Shown piece by piece: positions 49,379 to 59,615 of a stretch of DNA of 64,000 nucleotides. Where the stretch lies: NCBI RefSeq assembly GCF_024347655.1, contig NZ_AP025515.1, positions 248,001 through 312,000 of the forward strand. Direction: 5' to 3'. The translations under genes and the position numbers were made by a program. The notes under the pieces were generated by a model. The model had not been told where the DNA came from and did not search any database. It worked only from the letters and a program-made list of their open reading frames with translations. Source of the stretch: Vibrio toranzoniae. Lineage in GTDB: Bacteria > Pseudomonadota > Gammaproteobacteria > Enterobacterales > Vibrionaceae. Numbering within the stretch: the first letter of the stretch is position 1; every line of letters starts with the position of its first letter.

Positions 49379-52300
49379 ATGGATCCTTATATGCCGATTA
49401 CGGTCTGGAATAACCTTTCAGTCAAACACAAACTCTTTGGCTTAGTTTTACTCCCCATTTCACTCTTGCTCTTCCTTGCAGGCCGGCAGGCTTATATCTT
49501 AACAACTCAGTTAGACGATTTTGAACGAACCAATCAGCTATTTGTCTACCTTCAGGATGTTTCAGCCTTATCTCGGAGTGCTCTAACTTTTAGCTCGGAG
49601 GAGTTTGCGACACAAAGCAGTCAAGTAAGAGAAGAACTGAAAAAGGTCTCCCCATCCATTTTTTTAGACGCCTCTGATGAAGTAAATCAACTTGTAGCAG
49701 ACTTCAGCGACGCGACTCTATTTACGATGGAAGCAACCGATAGTTACGATAAATTAGATGCCCTTGAGTGGCAAAGTGATACGTACAAACGGTTATTGAT
49801 CGAAATAGAAAAAGTCCCGTTTGAGAACACCAAACGTGAGATTCAGCAGCACCTCACTGCATTACAACAGCTTGAGTGGCTAGCTTTTTGGTCAAATGAG
49901 GAATTCAAACTGGGTACCTCACTGATTGAAATATTTCAAAGCAGCCAAGAATACAGCCCAGAACTTGCAGAACAAATAAAAACCCTCAGTGAAAGGCAAC
50001 AACTGTTCCTAGAACGCTTCGTTTTATTAAATGCTAACGAGGATCAAGTCGCTTTAATGGTTGAGGTGTTTAGAAATGACGTTTTTACTCAAAGCCAAAA
50101 AATAAGAAGTGCCTTACTCAACCTCAACGCAATAAGCCAGCTAAGTCCACAAGAAATCTCGGTTGGTTTAGAGGCAATGAACGCACGCCTAAGCCTATTA
50201 CAAAGCCTCGGTAGTATCATTAAACAAGAATTCAAACAAGAAGTTGAGCAAGCGATTTATGCCGCTCAGATGCAGAGAACGCTGTTTATTTCTATCGGCG
50301 CCCTACTCACTACATTAGTGATGGGGTTAACCTTAAGTTTGACAAGGCAGGTCACCAATAACCTTAATTTGGTTCTCAAGTTTTTAAAAAGTGAGAACGA
50401 TCAAACTCGGCCTTCTTTAGATAAACTAATACAAGGAAAAGATGAGCTCAGTCTATTTGCTCAGCAAGTAAAACGATTGACCATCGAACAAGGGCTCGCT
50501 AAAGAGAGACTGATGATAGCGAAAGAAGACGCCGAAAGGGCTAAAGAAGAGGCTGAACAGGCTAAAGAAGAGGCTGAACAGGCAAAAGATCACGCAATCC
50601 AAGCGAGTAAGGCAAAAAGTAGCTTCCTTGCTAATATGTCTCACGAAATACGTACTCCATTAAATGGCGTTATCGGTATCTCAGAAGTCCTTTCCGATAC
50701 TCCGCTTACCCCAACACAACGAGATTATGTTGATACCATTGAAATATCATCTCAACTGCTACTGAGTTTAATCAACGATATCTTAGATTTTTCTAAGATA
50801 GAATCTGGCATGCTATTAATCAGCCCACATTCCGCATCCATCAGAGAATCAATATACGACATCGCCTCAATTGTTGCACCGAAAGCAAAAGAGCAAAATA
50901 TCACAGTTAGCGTCGACATCAGCTCAGATACACCAGCACGAGTCATGCTTGATGATCACCGATTAAGACAAATTCTAATGAACTTTATGTCGAATGCAGT
51001 GAAGTTTACCGCAAAAGGTGGGGTGACATTATCGATCCAAACTCTCAGCCAACCTAGCAATAGTGTTACCATTAGATTCGCTGTGCGTGACACCGGCATT
51101 GGTATAGATAAACAGCAACAAAAACAAATATTCGAACCTTTTGCTCAAGAGGACAATTCAACCACTAGACAATTCGGCGGCACAGGTCTTGGTCTCGCCA
51201 TCAGTACTCAGCTCGTTGAACTTATGGGTGGTAGGATTCAACTCACCTCAGTTAAAGGGGAAGGCAGTTGTTTCTACTTCGATTTAGAATTACCCGTTGA
51301 CTTAATGTTGCCGAAGCCAAGTTTAGCAACCGCTAACATTTACATTCTAGGTAACAAAAATGCACTTTCTGATCGCATAGAAAACGACCTTAATCTTTAT
51401 GGTTTGAAAGTGACTCAAATAACGGAATACGCAGACGATATTGTTAAGCAAATCAGAACGAAAAAGTACAGTAAATCGACCACTGTCATTTTCGCTGAAG
51501 ATGATTCGTTCCGAGTTAACGACCATTCCGACAACTTAGATAAACTGCATCAAAACGGCGCTACTATTTGTCTCCTTCGTTCATTTCTCAGCGAACCAGG
51601 TGATATTGGTAACAGTATCACCGCTCAAGTATCACAACCGCTACTTGGCATACGCTTAATAAAAGCCATTGAACTTTGCGATGTACAGGGCTCTGCTGCT
51701 CGCTCAGAAGCCAATCAACAAGATCTAATGCCTCAACATAAAATTCTGATCGTGGAAGACAATAAAATAAACCAAAAGATTGCTGGCCTTCACGTAAGTA
51801 AAAGTGGCTTTGACTTCGAATTTGCAAACAATGGCCAAGAAGCCGTGGATATGTTTGCTAATAACTCTCTTTACGCGGCAATATTGATGGATTGTATGAT
51901 GCCAGTTATGGATGGATTTCAAGCAACAGTCAACATCCGAAGAATTGAAGAGGAAACAAAAGCAAAACGTCGTATCCCTATTATTGCACTTACCGCCAGT
52001 GTGATTGATGATGATATTCAAAAGTGTTTCGATGTAGGAATGGACGACTATGTACCAAAGCCATTCAAGTTCGAAATGTTGGAAGAGAAAATCCTAGCCG
52101 CTGTTGAGACAATGCCTTTGCCTGTCACCTCTCATCAAAAGTCGACATCAGTAGCATCAACTGTCATTCCTATTAATAACTCAAGCAAAGCCAAACAGAC
52201 ATTGCCAGAAGAAACAGAACAAAACACAGTGCCGAGTAAATCTGAAAAGATACTTCTTGTCGAAGACAATCGCGTGAATCAGAAGGTGGCATCTTTAATG

Positions 52301-52615
52301 CTGAAAAAAGCGGGCTATGCATTTGAAATTGCAGACAATGGACTAATCGCTGTTGATATGTATAAGAGCGACAGTAACTTTGACATTATTTTAATGGATT
52401 GCATGATGCCAGTAATGGACGGTTTCACCGCAACTCGAGCGATTAGAGAATACGAGAGAAATCTAGGTTTAAATAAAACGCCTATTATCGCGTTAACCGC
52501 CAGCGTTATCGATGATGACATTCAAAAGTGCTTTGATTCGGGAATGGATGGGTACGTCGCGAAGCCCGTAAGAAAAGACAAACTATTCCATCAAATAGAA
52601 AGTGCAACTTGTTAG
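49379..52615 (+). CDS. Hybrid sensor histidine kinase with pseudo-receiver and two receivers
   Basis: With the start at 49379 the protein has 1078 residues. A membrane helix (about 17-40), a helical periplasmic domain of about 245 residues and a second helix near 300 come first. A charged AKEEAEQ coiled coil leads to HisKA with His422 in [11 protein letters not shown] and a complete ATPase domain ([22 protein letters not shown]). A pseudo-receiver without the Asp set follows, then two very similar receivers with Asp838 and Asp1007, both in [12 protein letters not shown]. There is no HPt domain, so a separate HPt such as the one at 17203 is required. An ATG at 49238 is possible but would add a doubtful hydrophobic stretch; ATG 49391 is another option. 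It probably controls the adhesin system, by position. Confidence 0.88.
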   Translation: MDPYMPITVWNNLSVKHKLFGLVLLPISLLLFLAGRQAYILTTQLDDFERTNQLFVYLQDVSALSRSALTFSSEEFATQSSQVREELKKVSPSIFLDASDEVNQLVADFSDATLFTMEATDSYDKLDALEWQSDTYKRLLIEIEKVPFENTKREIQQHLTALQQLEWLAFWSNEEFKLGTSLIEIFQSSQEYSPELAEQIKTLSERQQLFLERFVLLNANEDQVALMVEVFRNDVFTQSQKIRSALLNLNAISQLSPQEISVGLEAMNARLSLLQSLGSIIKQEFKQEVEQAIYAAQMQRTLFISIGALLTTLVMGLTLSLTRQVTNNLNLVLKFLKSENDQTRPSLDKLIQGKDELSLFAQQVKRLTIEQGLAKERLMIAKEDAERAKEEAEQAKEEAEQAKDHAIQASKAKSSFLANMSHEIRTPLNGVIGISEVLSDTPLTPTQRDYVDTIEISSQLLLSLINDILDFSKIESGMLLISPHSASIRESIYDIASIVAPKAKEQNITVSVDISSDTPARVMLDDHRLRQILMNFMSNAVKFTAKGGVTLSIQTLSQPSNSVTIRFAVRDTGIGIDKQQQKQIFEPFAQEDNSTTRQFGGTGLGLAISTQLVELMGGRIQLTSVKGEGSCFYFDLELPVDLMLPKPSLATANIYILGNKNALSDRIENDLNLYGLKVTQITEYADDIVKQIRTKKYSKSTTVIFAEDDSFRVNDHSDNLDKLHQNGATICLLRSFLSEPGDIGNSITAQVSQPLLGIRLIKAIELCDVQGSAARSEANQQDLMPQHKILIVEDNKINQKIAGLHVSKSGFDFEFANNGQEAVDMFANNSLYAAILMDCMMPVMDGFQATVNIRRIEEETKAKRRIPIIALTASVIDDDIQKCFDVGMDDYVPKPFKFEMLEEKILAAVETMPLPVTSHQKSTSVASTVIPINNSSKAKQTLPEETEQNTVPSKSEKILLVEDNRVNQKVASLMLKKAGYAFEIADNGLIAVDMYKSDSNFDIILMDCMMPVMDGFTATRAIREYERNLGLNKTPIIALTASVIDDDIQKCFDSGMDGYVAKPVRKDKLFHQIESATC

Positions 52616-52718
52616 ACGAGATGACCCACACACGAGTCGCACAGTTCAGGACAAGACAAAAAAGCCAATCGAATATATCAACTGACTTCTTAATTGTTCA
52701 ACGTTGTTATTGAAGATA

Positions 52719-53777
52719 TTACGAGCTTGGCGCTACTCGCTTCTCTTTCAGCTGATCAATCACGTAACTCGGAGCCACTTTCGAAAGCTCAACTAAGCAT
52801 TCATCCGTTTTCTCATTACCGTAGCGTACGTAAATGTCACATACTGCGTACAACTGCTCTGGGGAACCCGATATTAGGTACGCTTTTTCAAACGACTTGG
52901 TCGACTTGTCGATATCCAACTCTTCTTGTAATACCCCATTGAGGTACCAGTAATAGCTGTTATCTTGCGCTAACTTAGCGGCCACTTCAATCTCATTGGC
53001 CGCAGCGTTCTTGTCTTCAAGGCGAACCAAAGTTAAAGATTTAGAGTAATGTAGAGCTGCGTTGTCAGGCACATGTTTCAAACCGCGATCCAATACATCG
53101 ACCGCTTGTTGGTCTTTTTTCTGCGCTCGGAAATTATCAGCGTAACTTAACCAAACTTGTGGCTCTTTTTTATGCATTTTGCTCAGGTCTAGATAAACCG
53201 TTTCCGCCTTATCCCATTCGTTGTGCCAGCGAAGTACATCAGCAAACAGCAATTGATATTTTTCAGATTCTTGCGTTTCTAAGAAACTGATCAACTCTTT
53301 TACTGGTGGTTCGATTTGCGCTTTTTGTTGATCATCTAAGGCATTAAAGTCACGAATTAGATTTGATGTTGCCGTGTGGCGAACCATGGTATCGCTGTCT
53401 TTAAGCAAGGGAGATACCAATGCCCAACGGTGCTCTAATTGATAAGGTTCAGAGCCAATCACAGACGCTTCACGAACTTCAGGGTCTTGATCTTTCAAAC
53501 TTCTAGCAACCGCCACCAGCGCATTCTGGCTTGGGTATGAAGCTAACTCTTGCAGCGCTCCAGTACGGTTTTCAATAGACTGATTCTGATCTTGCGCCAT
53601 GTAAGACAACTGTTGAATGCGGGTTTGAGTGTCCGTCATTTCAAGCACTTGATTGATATTTTGTGCCGGAGCATCAACGGTTTGTTGAACGCTATTAGCT
53701 GCCATCGCTGACGTTGAAATCAATGCGGACGTTGAAATAAACAAAGCAACCGCTGTCGCTAAACTCTTCTTGATCAT
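52719..53777 (-). CDS. Secreted HEAT/TPR-repeat protein
   Basis: The 352-residue protein has a signal peptide of about 26 residues. The first half of the mature part looks like HEAT-type helical pairs (QNALVAVARSLKDQDPEVREASV, LKDSDTMVRHTATSNLI). The second half has TPR-like pairs (WDKAETVYLDLSKMHKKEPQVW, QQAVDVLDRGLKHVPDNAALHYSKSLTLV). It is likely a periplasmic scaffold or binding protein. It is encoded 87 bases downstream of, and in the same direction as, the radical SAM maturase gene, so they may be one transcript. The function is unknown. Confidence 0.75.
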   Translation of the reverse strand: MIKKSLATAVALFISTSALISTSAMAANSVQQTVDAPAQNINQVLEMTDTQTRIQQLSYMAQDQNQSIENRTGALQELASYPSQNALVAVARSLKDQDPEVREASVIGSEPYQLEHRWALVSPLLKDSDTMVRHTATSNLIRDFNALDDQQKAQIEPPVKELISFLETQESEKYQLLFADVLRWHNEWDKAETVYLDLSKMHKKEPQVWLSYADNFRAQKKDQQAVDVLDRGLKHVPDNAALHYSKSLTLVRLEDKNAAANEIEVAAKLAQDNSYYWYLNGVLQEELDIDKSTKSFEKAYLISGSPEQLYAVCDIYVRYGNEKTDECLVELSKVAPSYVIDQLKEKRVAPSS

Positions 53778-53864
53778 AGTATTACCTTAAGCTGGAGAAC
53801 TTAGCCTGTCCCTAGACTCATATCTGATTAAATTTCGTTAGGATCGATAGACCTAGACACTGAG

Positions 53865-55196
53865 TTAAAACTTAGTCTCAAACGTCGTTTGTTTTGCCAG
53901 TTCTGCTCGACGCGCCATCATCACAGAATCACTGTACTTACCATGAGCAACAGGGTGTCTCATCGCACGCGCGATATACGCCATCGATTTATCAACATGA
54001 GAGAAGAACTTGTGCCAGCCCGCGCATAAATAGTTCAAGCCCGGCTCACCCGCACGAGTTTTGATAAAGCGATTTTTCGGGCACTCGCCATGACAAGCAA
54101 ACTTGTAATCACATTGCTGACATTGGCTCGTCAGCGTACGTGATTTAGCGAAACCAAATTTCTGTTGTGGTGCACTGTATGCTAAGTCATCAAGCTTCTC
54201 GTGGTGGATGTTGCCAATTTTATATTCAGGGTAAACATAGTGGTCACAAGAGAACACATCACCGTTTGGCTCCATCGATAAACCTTTACCGCAGATCTCA
54301 TTCAAGGTGCAAAGCGGGTTCGGACGACCAATCCACGTTTCTAAGCTTGCTTCAAAATACTGAACAAACACTTTACCGATATCATGCTTCGCCCACTCAT
54401 CAAACACAGCAATCAGGAAGTTGCCCCACGCTAAGTCCGAAACACACCATGATTCCATGATCGAATCTTTGTGGCCCGGGATAAGACGCTTATCACCTTG
54501 CTTGAGTTGCTCACTCACTTGAGACGTTTGCGGTGCAACGGTTCTAAAGGTTTTCTGTTCTACGATAGGAATAAATTGCATTTGGGGGGACTTCACCACG
54601 TCACGTAGGAAACGATACACTTCTAATGCGTTTTGACTAGTGAGATTATTCACACAGGTAAGCGTGGCGAATTTGACTTGGTGCTTGTGCAGCAACTCTA
54701 CAGCAGCCATCACTTGTTTGAATGTGCCACGACCCGCTCGGTTGGTACGGTAAGCGTTGTGTAGCATTTCAGGGCCATCAATACTCAAACCGATCAGGAA
54801 GTTATTCTTAGCTAAGAATCGACCCCAATCGTCATTCAGTAATGTGCCATTAGTTTGTAGGTCATTTGAAATTAACACACCTTCAGGCTGATACTTTTTC
54901 TGTAGCTCAACCACGCGCTCAAAATAAGCCAAACCTAACATAGTCGGTTCACCACCCTGCCATGAGAAGATGATTTCAGGCGTATTTTGACCTTCGATGT
55001 ATTGTCGGATGTAAGTCTCTAGCGTCTCATCATCCATTCTTGGAGAACTGCCTTTCTTGTACTCCAACAAATCTTGCTTACTTAGGTAATAACAATATTT
55101 ACAGTCAATGTTGCACGCTGCACCAATCGGCTTAGCCATAACGTGCAGGCGCTTAGACGCTTTACCGTTATATTGTGGACCTTGAGTAATGTGCAT
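53865..55196 (-). CDS. Anaerobic sulfatase-maturating-type radical SAM/SPASM enzyme
   Basis: The 443-residue enzyme has the radical SAM cluster Cys28, Cys32 and Cys35 in CNIDCKYCYYL, the GGEPT motif (FSWQGGEPTML) and a C-terminal SPASM domain. The SPASM cysteines lie in CTLNEICGKG, VFSCDHY, CQQCDYKFACHGEC and LNYLCAGW. Enzymes of this kind oxidise a Ser or Cys in sulfatases to formylglycine in the cytoplasm without oxygen. No sulfatase gene lies in the window. It is divergent from a lipoprotein with the fold of the aerobic formylglycine-generating enzyme, a suggestive pairing. The start has only a weak ribosome site. Confidence 0.9.
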   Translation of the reverse strand: MHITQGPQYNGKASKRLHVMAKPIGAACNIDCKYCYYLSKQDLLEYKKGSSPRMDDETLETYIRQYIEGQNTPEIIFSWQGGEPTMLGLAYFERVVELQKKYQPEGVLISNDLQTNGTLLNDDWGRFLAKNNFLIGLSIDGPEMLHNAYRTNRAGRGTFKQVMAAVELLHKHQVKFATLTCVNNLTSQNALEVYRFLRDVVKSPQMQFIPIVEQKTFRTVAPQTSQVSEQLKQGDKRLIPGHKDSIMESWCVSDLAWGNFLIAVFDEWAKHDIGKVFVQYFEASLETWIGRPNPLCTLNEICGKGLSMEPNGDVFSCDHYVYPEYKIGNIHHEKLDDLAYSAPQQKFGFAKSRTLTSQCQQCDYKFACHGECPKNRFIKTRAGEPGLNYLCAGWHKFFSHVDKSMAYIARAMRHPVAHGKYSDSVMMARRAELAKQTTFETKF

Positions 55197-55333
55197 GATT
55201 TACCTACCTATCTTAGTGTCTTGTTCCCATCATAATTCCGAATTAAGTCAGTGGCATGTTATACCCTTTATAACCAATAGGAATGACCAAAAACGTTAGA
55301 ATTACGCCCTATTTCGAACATTTGAGGCACGTG

Positions 55334-56122
55334 ATGAAATTTATCAATTACAAACATTTAGCAACAGTTAGCGGCGTCACCATGACTATTTTCCTAAGCG
55401 GCTGTGCAAGCGTGCCTACACACCCTATCGCTCAAAAAATTGACCAAGAGATGGTGTTGGTTGAAGGCGGAACATTCACCATGGGTTCAAACAGTTCGGA
55501 AGCGACCAAAGCAGAACGACCAGCCCGTGATGTAACTGTAGATAGTTTCTACATCGCGAAGTTTGAGGTGACTCAAGAATTGTTTGAATCGGTGATGGGT
55601 TCATCTCTCAGTTATTTCCAAAACCCGCAAGTTCCGGTCAACAACCTAAGCTGGCAACAAGCGAACTATTTCGTTGAGCAGTTGAATGAACTAACAGGCG
55701 AAGAATACCGCCTACCGACTGAAGCGGAATGGGAATTTGCAGCCAAAGGTGGCAACAAAAGCAAAGGCTATACTTACAGTGGTTCCAACAACTTAGATGA
55801 TGTTGCGTGGTACTCAGCAAATTCGAAAAATAGCGCGCATCCTGTCGGGTTAAAAAAGCCAAATGAACTAGGCTTATATGACATGACAGGAAACGTTGGT
55901 GAATTTGTCATTGATGCTTTCGATGACACCTTCTATAGATTCGGTCCAACAAATAATCCAAACAATGCAAAGCACAGTGACGTAGGTTTATCACATAAAT
56001 CGGTGCGCGGTGGCAGCTTTGCTTATGACGCAAATGAGTCTGAAAGTTACCGTCGTGATTTCGCAAGTCAGTCAATCACCATGTCGGACATGGGGCTGCG
56101 CCTAGTTAAAGACGTAGACTAG
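55334..56122 (+). CDS. Cysteine-free FGE/SUMF1-fold lipoprotein
   Basis: The 262-residue protein has a lipoprotein signal with lipobox LSGC and Cys24. The rest matches the formylglycine-generating-enzyme fold: EMVLVEGGTFTMGS, EVTQELFESVMG, RLPTEAEWEFAAKGG, GLYDMTGNVGEF and SVRGGSFAYD, ending in MGLRLVKD. The catalytic cysteines of FGE, normally just after the RGGS motif, are absent; the lipobox Cys is the only one in the protein. It is therefore unlikely to make formylglycine and may bind protein or sugar at the membrane. The start at 55334 has GAGG seven bases upstream and gives the signal peptide directly; an upstream ATG at 55283 adds an unlikely N-terminus. Confidence 0.85.
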   Translation: MKFINYKHLATVSGVTMTIFLSGCASVPTHPIAQKIDQEMVLVEGGTFTMGSNSSEATKAERPARDVTVDSFYIAKFEVTQELFESVMGSSLSYFQNPQVPVNNLSWQQANYFVEQLNELTGEEYRLPTEAEWEFAAKGGNKSKGYTYSGSNNLDDVAWYSANSKNSAHPVGLKKPNELGLYDMTGNVGEFVIDAFDDTFYRFGPTNNPNNAKHSDVGLSHKSVRGGSFAYDANESESYRRDFASQSITMSDMGLRLVKDVD

Positions 56123-56129
56123 TTACAGG

Positions 56130-56172
56130 CGGGTTAAGATAATTCAGTATTACACAGCACAACCTTAACCCG
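56130..56172. terminator. Inverted repeat between convergent genes
   Basis: CGGGTTAAG at 56130-56138 and CTTAACCCG at 56164-56172 can form a 9-bp stem with a 25-base loop. It lies between the FGE-fold lipoprotein and yegS genes. No T-run follows, so termination is only possible. Confidence 0.4.
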
Positions 56173-56288
56173 GATCTCGGCTGGCGATAAGAACGCAGAA
56201 AATATTGCAAGCACACTCAGTAAACAGAGCACACTATTGAAGCAAAGCAGATCTCACGTTCAGTAACACCATATGACATTGAGCATAT

Positions 56289-57197
56289 TCAAACGCAGTT
56301 CTTACTTAAACAAGGGCAGTCATCAGGAAGTACCAGACGGATGCTTGATGGAACAACTTCGAATCGGATGTTATTTGAGCGATAAGGCTCTCCGTCTAAA
56401 TTAATCGGTAAAGGTTGAGTAAAATCGATATCAAGCCAGCTCGTTTGGGTATGCACAACATACTTACCGTCTTCATCAGGACTTTTTAACTCCTCAAGAA
56501 CTTGCGGTAAATCTGACGCTACAAATGACTTAACTAATGTTAGATCCATTAAGCCATCGTCTATCAAAGCTTCAGGCGCAAGTGATTGACCGCCACCGGC
56601 CAAGCGCCCATTACAAAACGCACCAACCAGAATTTCGCCAGTAAAAGTGCCTTTATCTACGGTTAAGGTGCCGCTGTAAGGCTTAAAGCCTAACGCTTTC
56701 ACCACGCCTGTTAACGTGTACGCACCGCCACCAAGAAAGTCTTTCAATTCAACAGGCGTTTCAGCAGTCACTTCAGCTCCAAATCCTGCTGCCGCTACAT
56801 TCATGAAATAGCGGTCATTAGCACGAACACTGTCGACCGCGAAAGCTGAACCTTTTATTGCCAAATCGAATGCCGAAGGTATATCGCTTGGGATGCCGGT
56901 AGCGGTAGCAAAGTCGTTCGCGGTTCCCATGGGAATAATCGCAAGTTGCGGCCTTTCACTTACTTGAAACTGGTTGAGCGCACTAACGGCCTCATTAACC
57001 GTCCCATCGCCACCAGCAACAATGAGCCGTTTCATACCATCGCATATTGCCTCGTTTACTAGACGATGCATATCTGAAGGCTCCCAAGTCACTCTAACTT
57101 GTAGGTCGATATCACGGTCTCTTGCATCAAAAACCGCTTGTCTTAACTCTGGAGTATTGGCTTTCTTACCATTGAAAATCGCGCGAATGCTGTCCAT
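56289..57197 (-). CDS. yegS: YegS-type lipid kinase
   Basis: The 302-residue protein is close in plan to E. coli YegS, an ATP-dependent kinase of phosphatidylglycerol-like lipids with the diacylglycerol-kinase catalytic fold. Motifs seen are the nucleotide-binding [20 protein letters not shown], the GRLAGGGQ segment and LDGEP near the C-terminus, ending in LPDDCPCL. It would act on membrane lipid from the cytoplasmic side. It lies 36 bases downstream of a LysR gene on the same strand, so the two may be co-transcribed. Confidence 0.92.
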   Translation of the reverse strand: MDSIRAIFNGKKANTPELRQAVFDARDRDIDLQVRVTWEPSDMHRLVNEAICDGMKRLIVAGGDGTVNEAVSALNQFQVSERPQLAIIPMGTANDFATATGIPSDIPSAFDLAIKGSAFAVDSVRANDRYFMNVAAAGFGAEVTAETPVELKDFLGGGAYTLTGVVKALGFKPYSGTLTVDKGTFTGEILVGAFCNGRLAGGGQSLAPEALIDDGLMDLTLVKSFVASDLPQVLEELKSPDEDGKYVVHTQTSWLDIDFTQPLPINLDGEPYRSNNIRFEVVPSSIRLVLPDDCPCLSKNCV

Positions 57198-57233
57198 GCT
57201 ATGTCCTCTATAATGCTAACTAATATAGTCTAA

Positions 57234-58142
57234 CTAGTAACTTGATATCTCTTTTGCCGCCACTTTTATTTTAGCACGCAGCCACTTATGGCTTGGCTCA
57301 TTGGTACGGCTTGGGTGCCAAATCATACACATTTCGAGGTCTTCCAACTCGAATGGTAAAGGCAGTATTTTGACATTGTACTTCTCCGAGAAGCAGCGAA
57401 CCGACGATATTGGCAGCATACCGATGTAATCTGAGTTCTCAATGACCGGGAGCATCTCGACAACGCCAGCCGCTCGGTAAACCACTCTGCGCTGTTCTAA
57501 GCCATCATAGTGTTCAGAACTTAACAAGCTTTTACGGGCATGCCAACGAGATACCACGACGTGACCAAGAGAAAGAAATTGATCCATATTAATGGTGTCG
57601 CCAATCGTAGGATGGTCAGCTCTGCATACAATCACCAGCTCCTCTTTAGAAATCACCTCATGCTTGAGCATGGTTCTTCCCTTTGGAGTCATATCGACAA
57701 TCACATCGTGTCTTTGGAGCCTTAAATCAGACTCGTAGTCTTCAGTAAACAGAGGGTGAACTTCCAATGCGATACCAGGCGCCACTTGGCTAATTAACTG
57801 CATGACTCTTGGCATCATTTCGTAACTCGCCGCTGAAACGCAAGCAATTGAGAAGACGCGGCCTGAGGTTTTAGGATCGAAGTCTCTTGAATCCGATAAA
57901 GTAGAAGTGAAGTTCTTCAATGCGGCAGCCATTGCAGGGTAAATATCAATAGCAAAAGTAGTCGGTTCTACGCCTGAAGTGGTTCGATGAAACAGTGGCT
58001 CGTCATAGATATCTCGCAACCGCGCAAGCGCTTTACTCACAGCTGGCTGGCTGATATCCATGCGACTAGCAGCCCTAGACAAGTTCTGCTCTTCATAGAT
58101 AGCAACAAATATAGGAATTAAATTTAGCTCGGTATTTTTCAT
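57234..58142 (-). CDS. LysR-family regulator (LeuO/NahR-like group)
   Basis: The 302-residue protein has the LysR N-terminal winged helix (LNLIPIFVAIYEEQNLSRAA, then SQPAVSKALARLRDIYDEPL) and a C-terminal effector domain of the LeuO/NahR-like type (FSIACVSAASYEM, VVSRWHARKSLL). Its target is unknown. It sits upstream of yegS and downstream of the Bat operon, from which it is separated by a terminator. Auto-regulation or control of yegS is possible. Confidence 0.87.
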   Translation of the reverse strand: MKNTELNLIPIFVAIYEEQNLSRAASRMDISQPAVSKALARLRDIYDEPLFHRTTSGVEPTTFAIDIYPAMAAALKNFTSTLSDSRDFDPKTSGRVFSIACVSAASYEMMPRVMQLISQVAPGIALEVHPLFTEDYESDLRLQRHDVIVDMTPKGRTMLKHEVISKEELVIVCRADHPTIGDTINMDQFLSLGHVVVSRWHARKSLLSSEHYDGLEQRRVVYRAAGVVEMLPVIENSDYIGMLPISSVRCFSEKYNVKILPLPFELEDLEMCMIWHPSRTNEPSHKWLRAKIKVAAKEISSY

Positions 58143-58161
58143 ACAGTTCCATATTAAAGAA

Positions 58162-58188
58162 GCAGGTTCCCCATAATAGAGAACCTGC
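58162..58188 (-). terminator. Terminator of the Bat operon
   Basis: GCAGGTTC and GAACCTGC form a perfect 8-bp stem with an 11-base loop. On the minus strand TTCTTTAAT follows. It lies 32 bases after the BatD stop. Confidence 0.65.
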
Positions 58189-58220
58189 CGATTATGTTCG
58201 ATGCGAATAACTAAAGTTTG

Positions 58221-59615
58221 CTACTTAGTTTTATCTTTTAAGTCTGGCAAGGCTTTAGGGATTTTCAAGCGAGCGAAAATCGAATGAGAATGGCTTGAGT
58301 TTGATTGGTCACTAGGCAGGTTATGTAACCCTCTCCACAAACGAGCGAATACGTTTTTATCTTCACGCCCTTGTTGAAGTGCTTCGCTGTCCTCCACCCA
58401 ACGTTTTTGTCCATTCAATTTACCCAGTTGCACTTTACTCAGCTTCACTTTATCCAGTTCTAGCTGAGTAGTCTGAGTTCGTAACTCACGATAGATAAAG
58501 GTTCTCAATGCAGACCAATTACCTTGCTTAAGCAAACGACGGAATACCAACCAGCTCGGTGTTGGTCGGTTCTTGTAATAACGCTTCAAAGAAACAAACA
58601 ACGCAACACACAGCACTAATGCCAAGCCAACGCTGATAAAGACCGACATATAAGCCTTGATGAAGGATTGAACAGTGTGTTTTGCTTCAAACACCTCACC
58701 TTTTATGACAACACTTTCAAGACGTTGATTCTTGCTGTCCCACCACTGGAATGAGAAATCCGGCAAGGTAAATTCGCCACCTTGTTGAATCACATAAACC
58801 GTTTCTTCGATTCGGCTAGAACGGTAATCACCACGTTCTTGTGTATCGTCTAAACGATTAGGTTGTGGGTAAGCTTGATATTGCTGAGTCGATTCATTGG
58901 ACAACACATCCGGCAGTAACACCGACAAACTGTCTTTGGCTTTGATCGTCACTGTTCGTGTAACCGCGTCACCGACTTTCAAGTTTTCATTCGAACGTTG
59001 CCATTGCTGTTCAACATCCACATCTATCGCAGAAAACCAAGGTGATTCATCACTTAATAAACCTGAAGGTAATGAAGCTTCAAACTTAATGGGTTGCGTA
59101 TAGAGCGTACCACCAACGTTTGATCCATCAGGAGCTGACACTTGAATACGAACAGGCACAGTAGGAATCACGAATTCGCCTGAAGTCATCGGATAAAGCG
59201 TCACTTCCCAGCGTTGGCGTGACCATGTTGTACCTTCCACTCGCTCAGTGTAGTTGGTCGCAAGTTGATTTCGCTGCTTAGCAATAACGTTCGGGATTTC
59301 GATGCTACCAATTCGAGTCCCCCCGGTTAGCCAACGTGGTGTCGCCACCTCAATGTTCAGAATCACTTGCTCATTAACGCTTACTTTTGCAGGCGTAATT
59401 TTATCGCCAGACTTTGGCTTTTCTCCGACCCAAGCGATCAATTCGACATCGCCATTCCTCTGCAGGTCATAGATATCGGCCGCAGAAGCAAGAGTAGGTA
59501 AAACAGTGTTAATCAACAGAACCATCGACACAAGCAAGGTCTTGGTTAGGTTAAAGGACTCTGAGCGCCCTGCCTTTACTTGAACCGCTGCAAGAGCTAA
59601 ATCATATCGACTCAT
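58221..59615 (-). CDS. BatD-like membrane protein
   Basis: The 464-residue protein has an N-terminal hydrophobic export segment (about 28-47, ending in TLASA) and a large periplasmic beta-rich region. One membrane helix follows near residue 320-340 (VFISVGLALVLCVALFVSL), then a basic cytoplasmic tail. This is the plan of BatD proteins, which work with the VWA proteins of the same operon. It overlaps the upstream VWA-TPR gene by four bases (ATGA). The Bat proteins are linked to stress and oxygen tolerance in other bacteria, with unclear molecular roles. Confidence 0.82.
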   Translation of the reverse strand: MSRYDLALAAVQVKAGRSESFNLTKTLLVSMVLLINTVLPTLASAADIYDLQRNGDVELIAWVGEKPKSGDKITPAKVSVNEQVILNIEVATPRWLTGGTRIGSIEIPNVIAKQRNQLATNYTERVEGTTWSRQRWEVTLYPMTSGEFVIPTVPVRIQVSAPDGSNVGGTLYTQPIKFEASLPSGLLSDESPWFSAIDVDVEQQWQRSNENLKVGDAVTRTVTIKAKDSLSVLLPDVLSNESTQQYQAYPQPNRLDDTQERGDYRSSRIEETVYVIQQGGEFTLPDFSFQWWDSKNQRLESVVIKGEVFEAKHTVQSFIKAYMSVFISVGLALVLCVALFVSLKRYYKNRPTPSWLVFRRLLKQGNWSALRTFIYRELRTQTTQLELDKVKLSKVQLGKLNGQKRWVEDSEALQQGREDKNVFARLWRGLHNLPSDQSNSSHSHSIFARLKIPKALPDLKDKTK

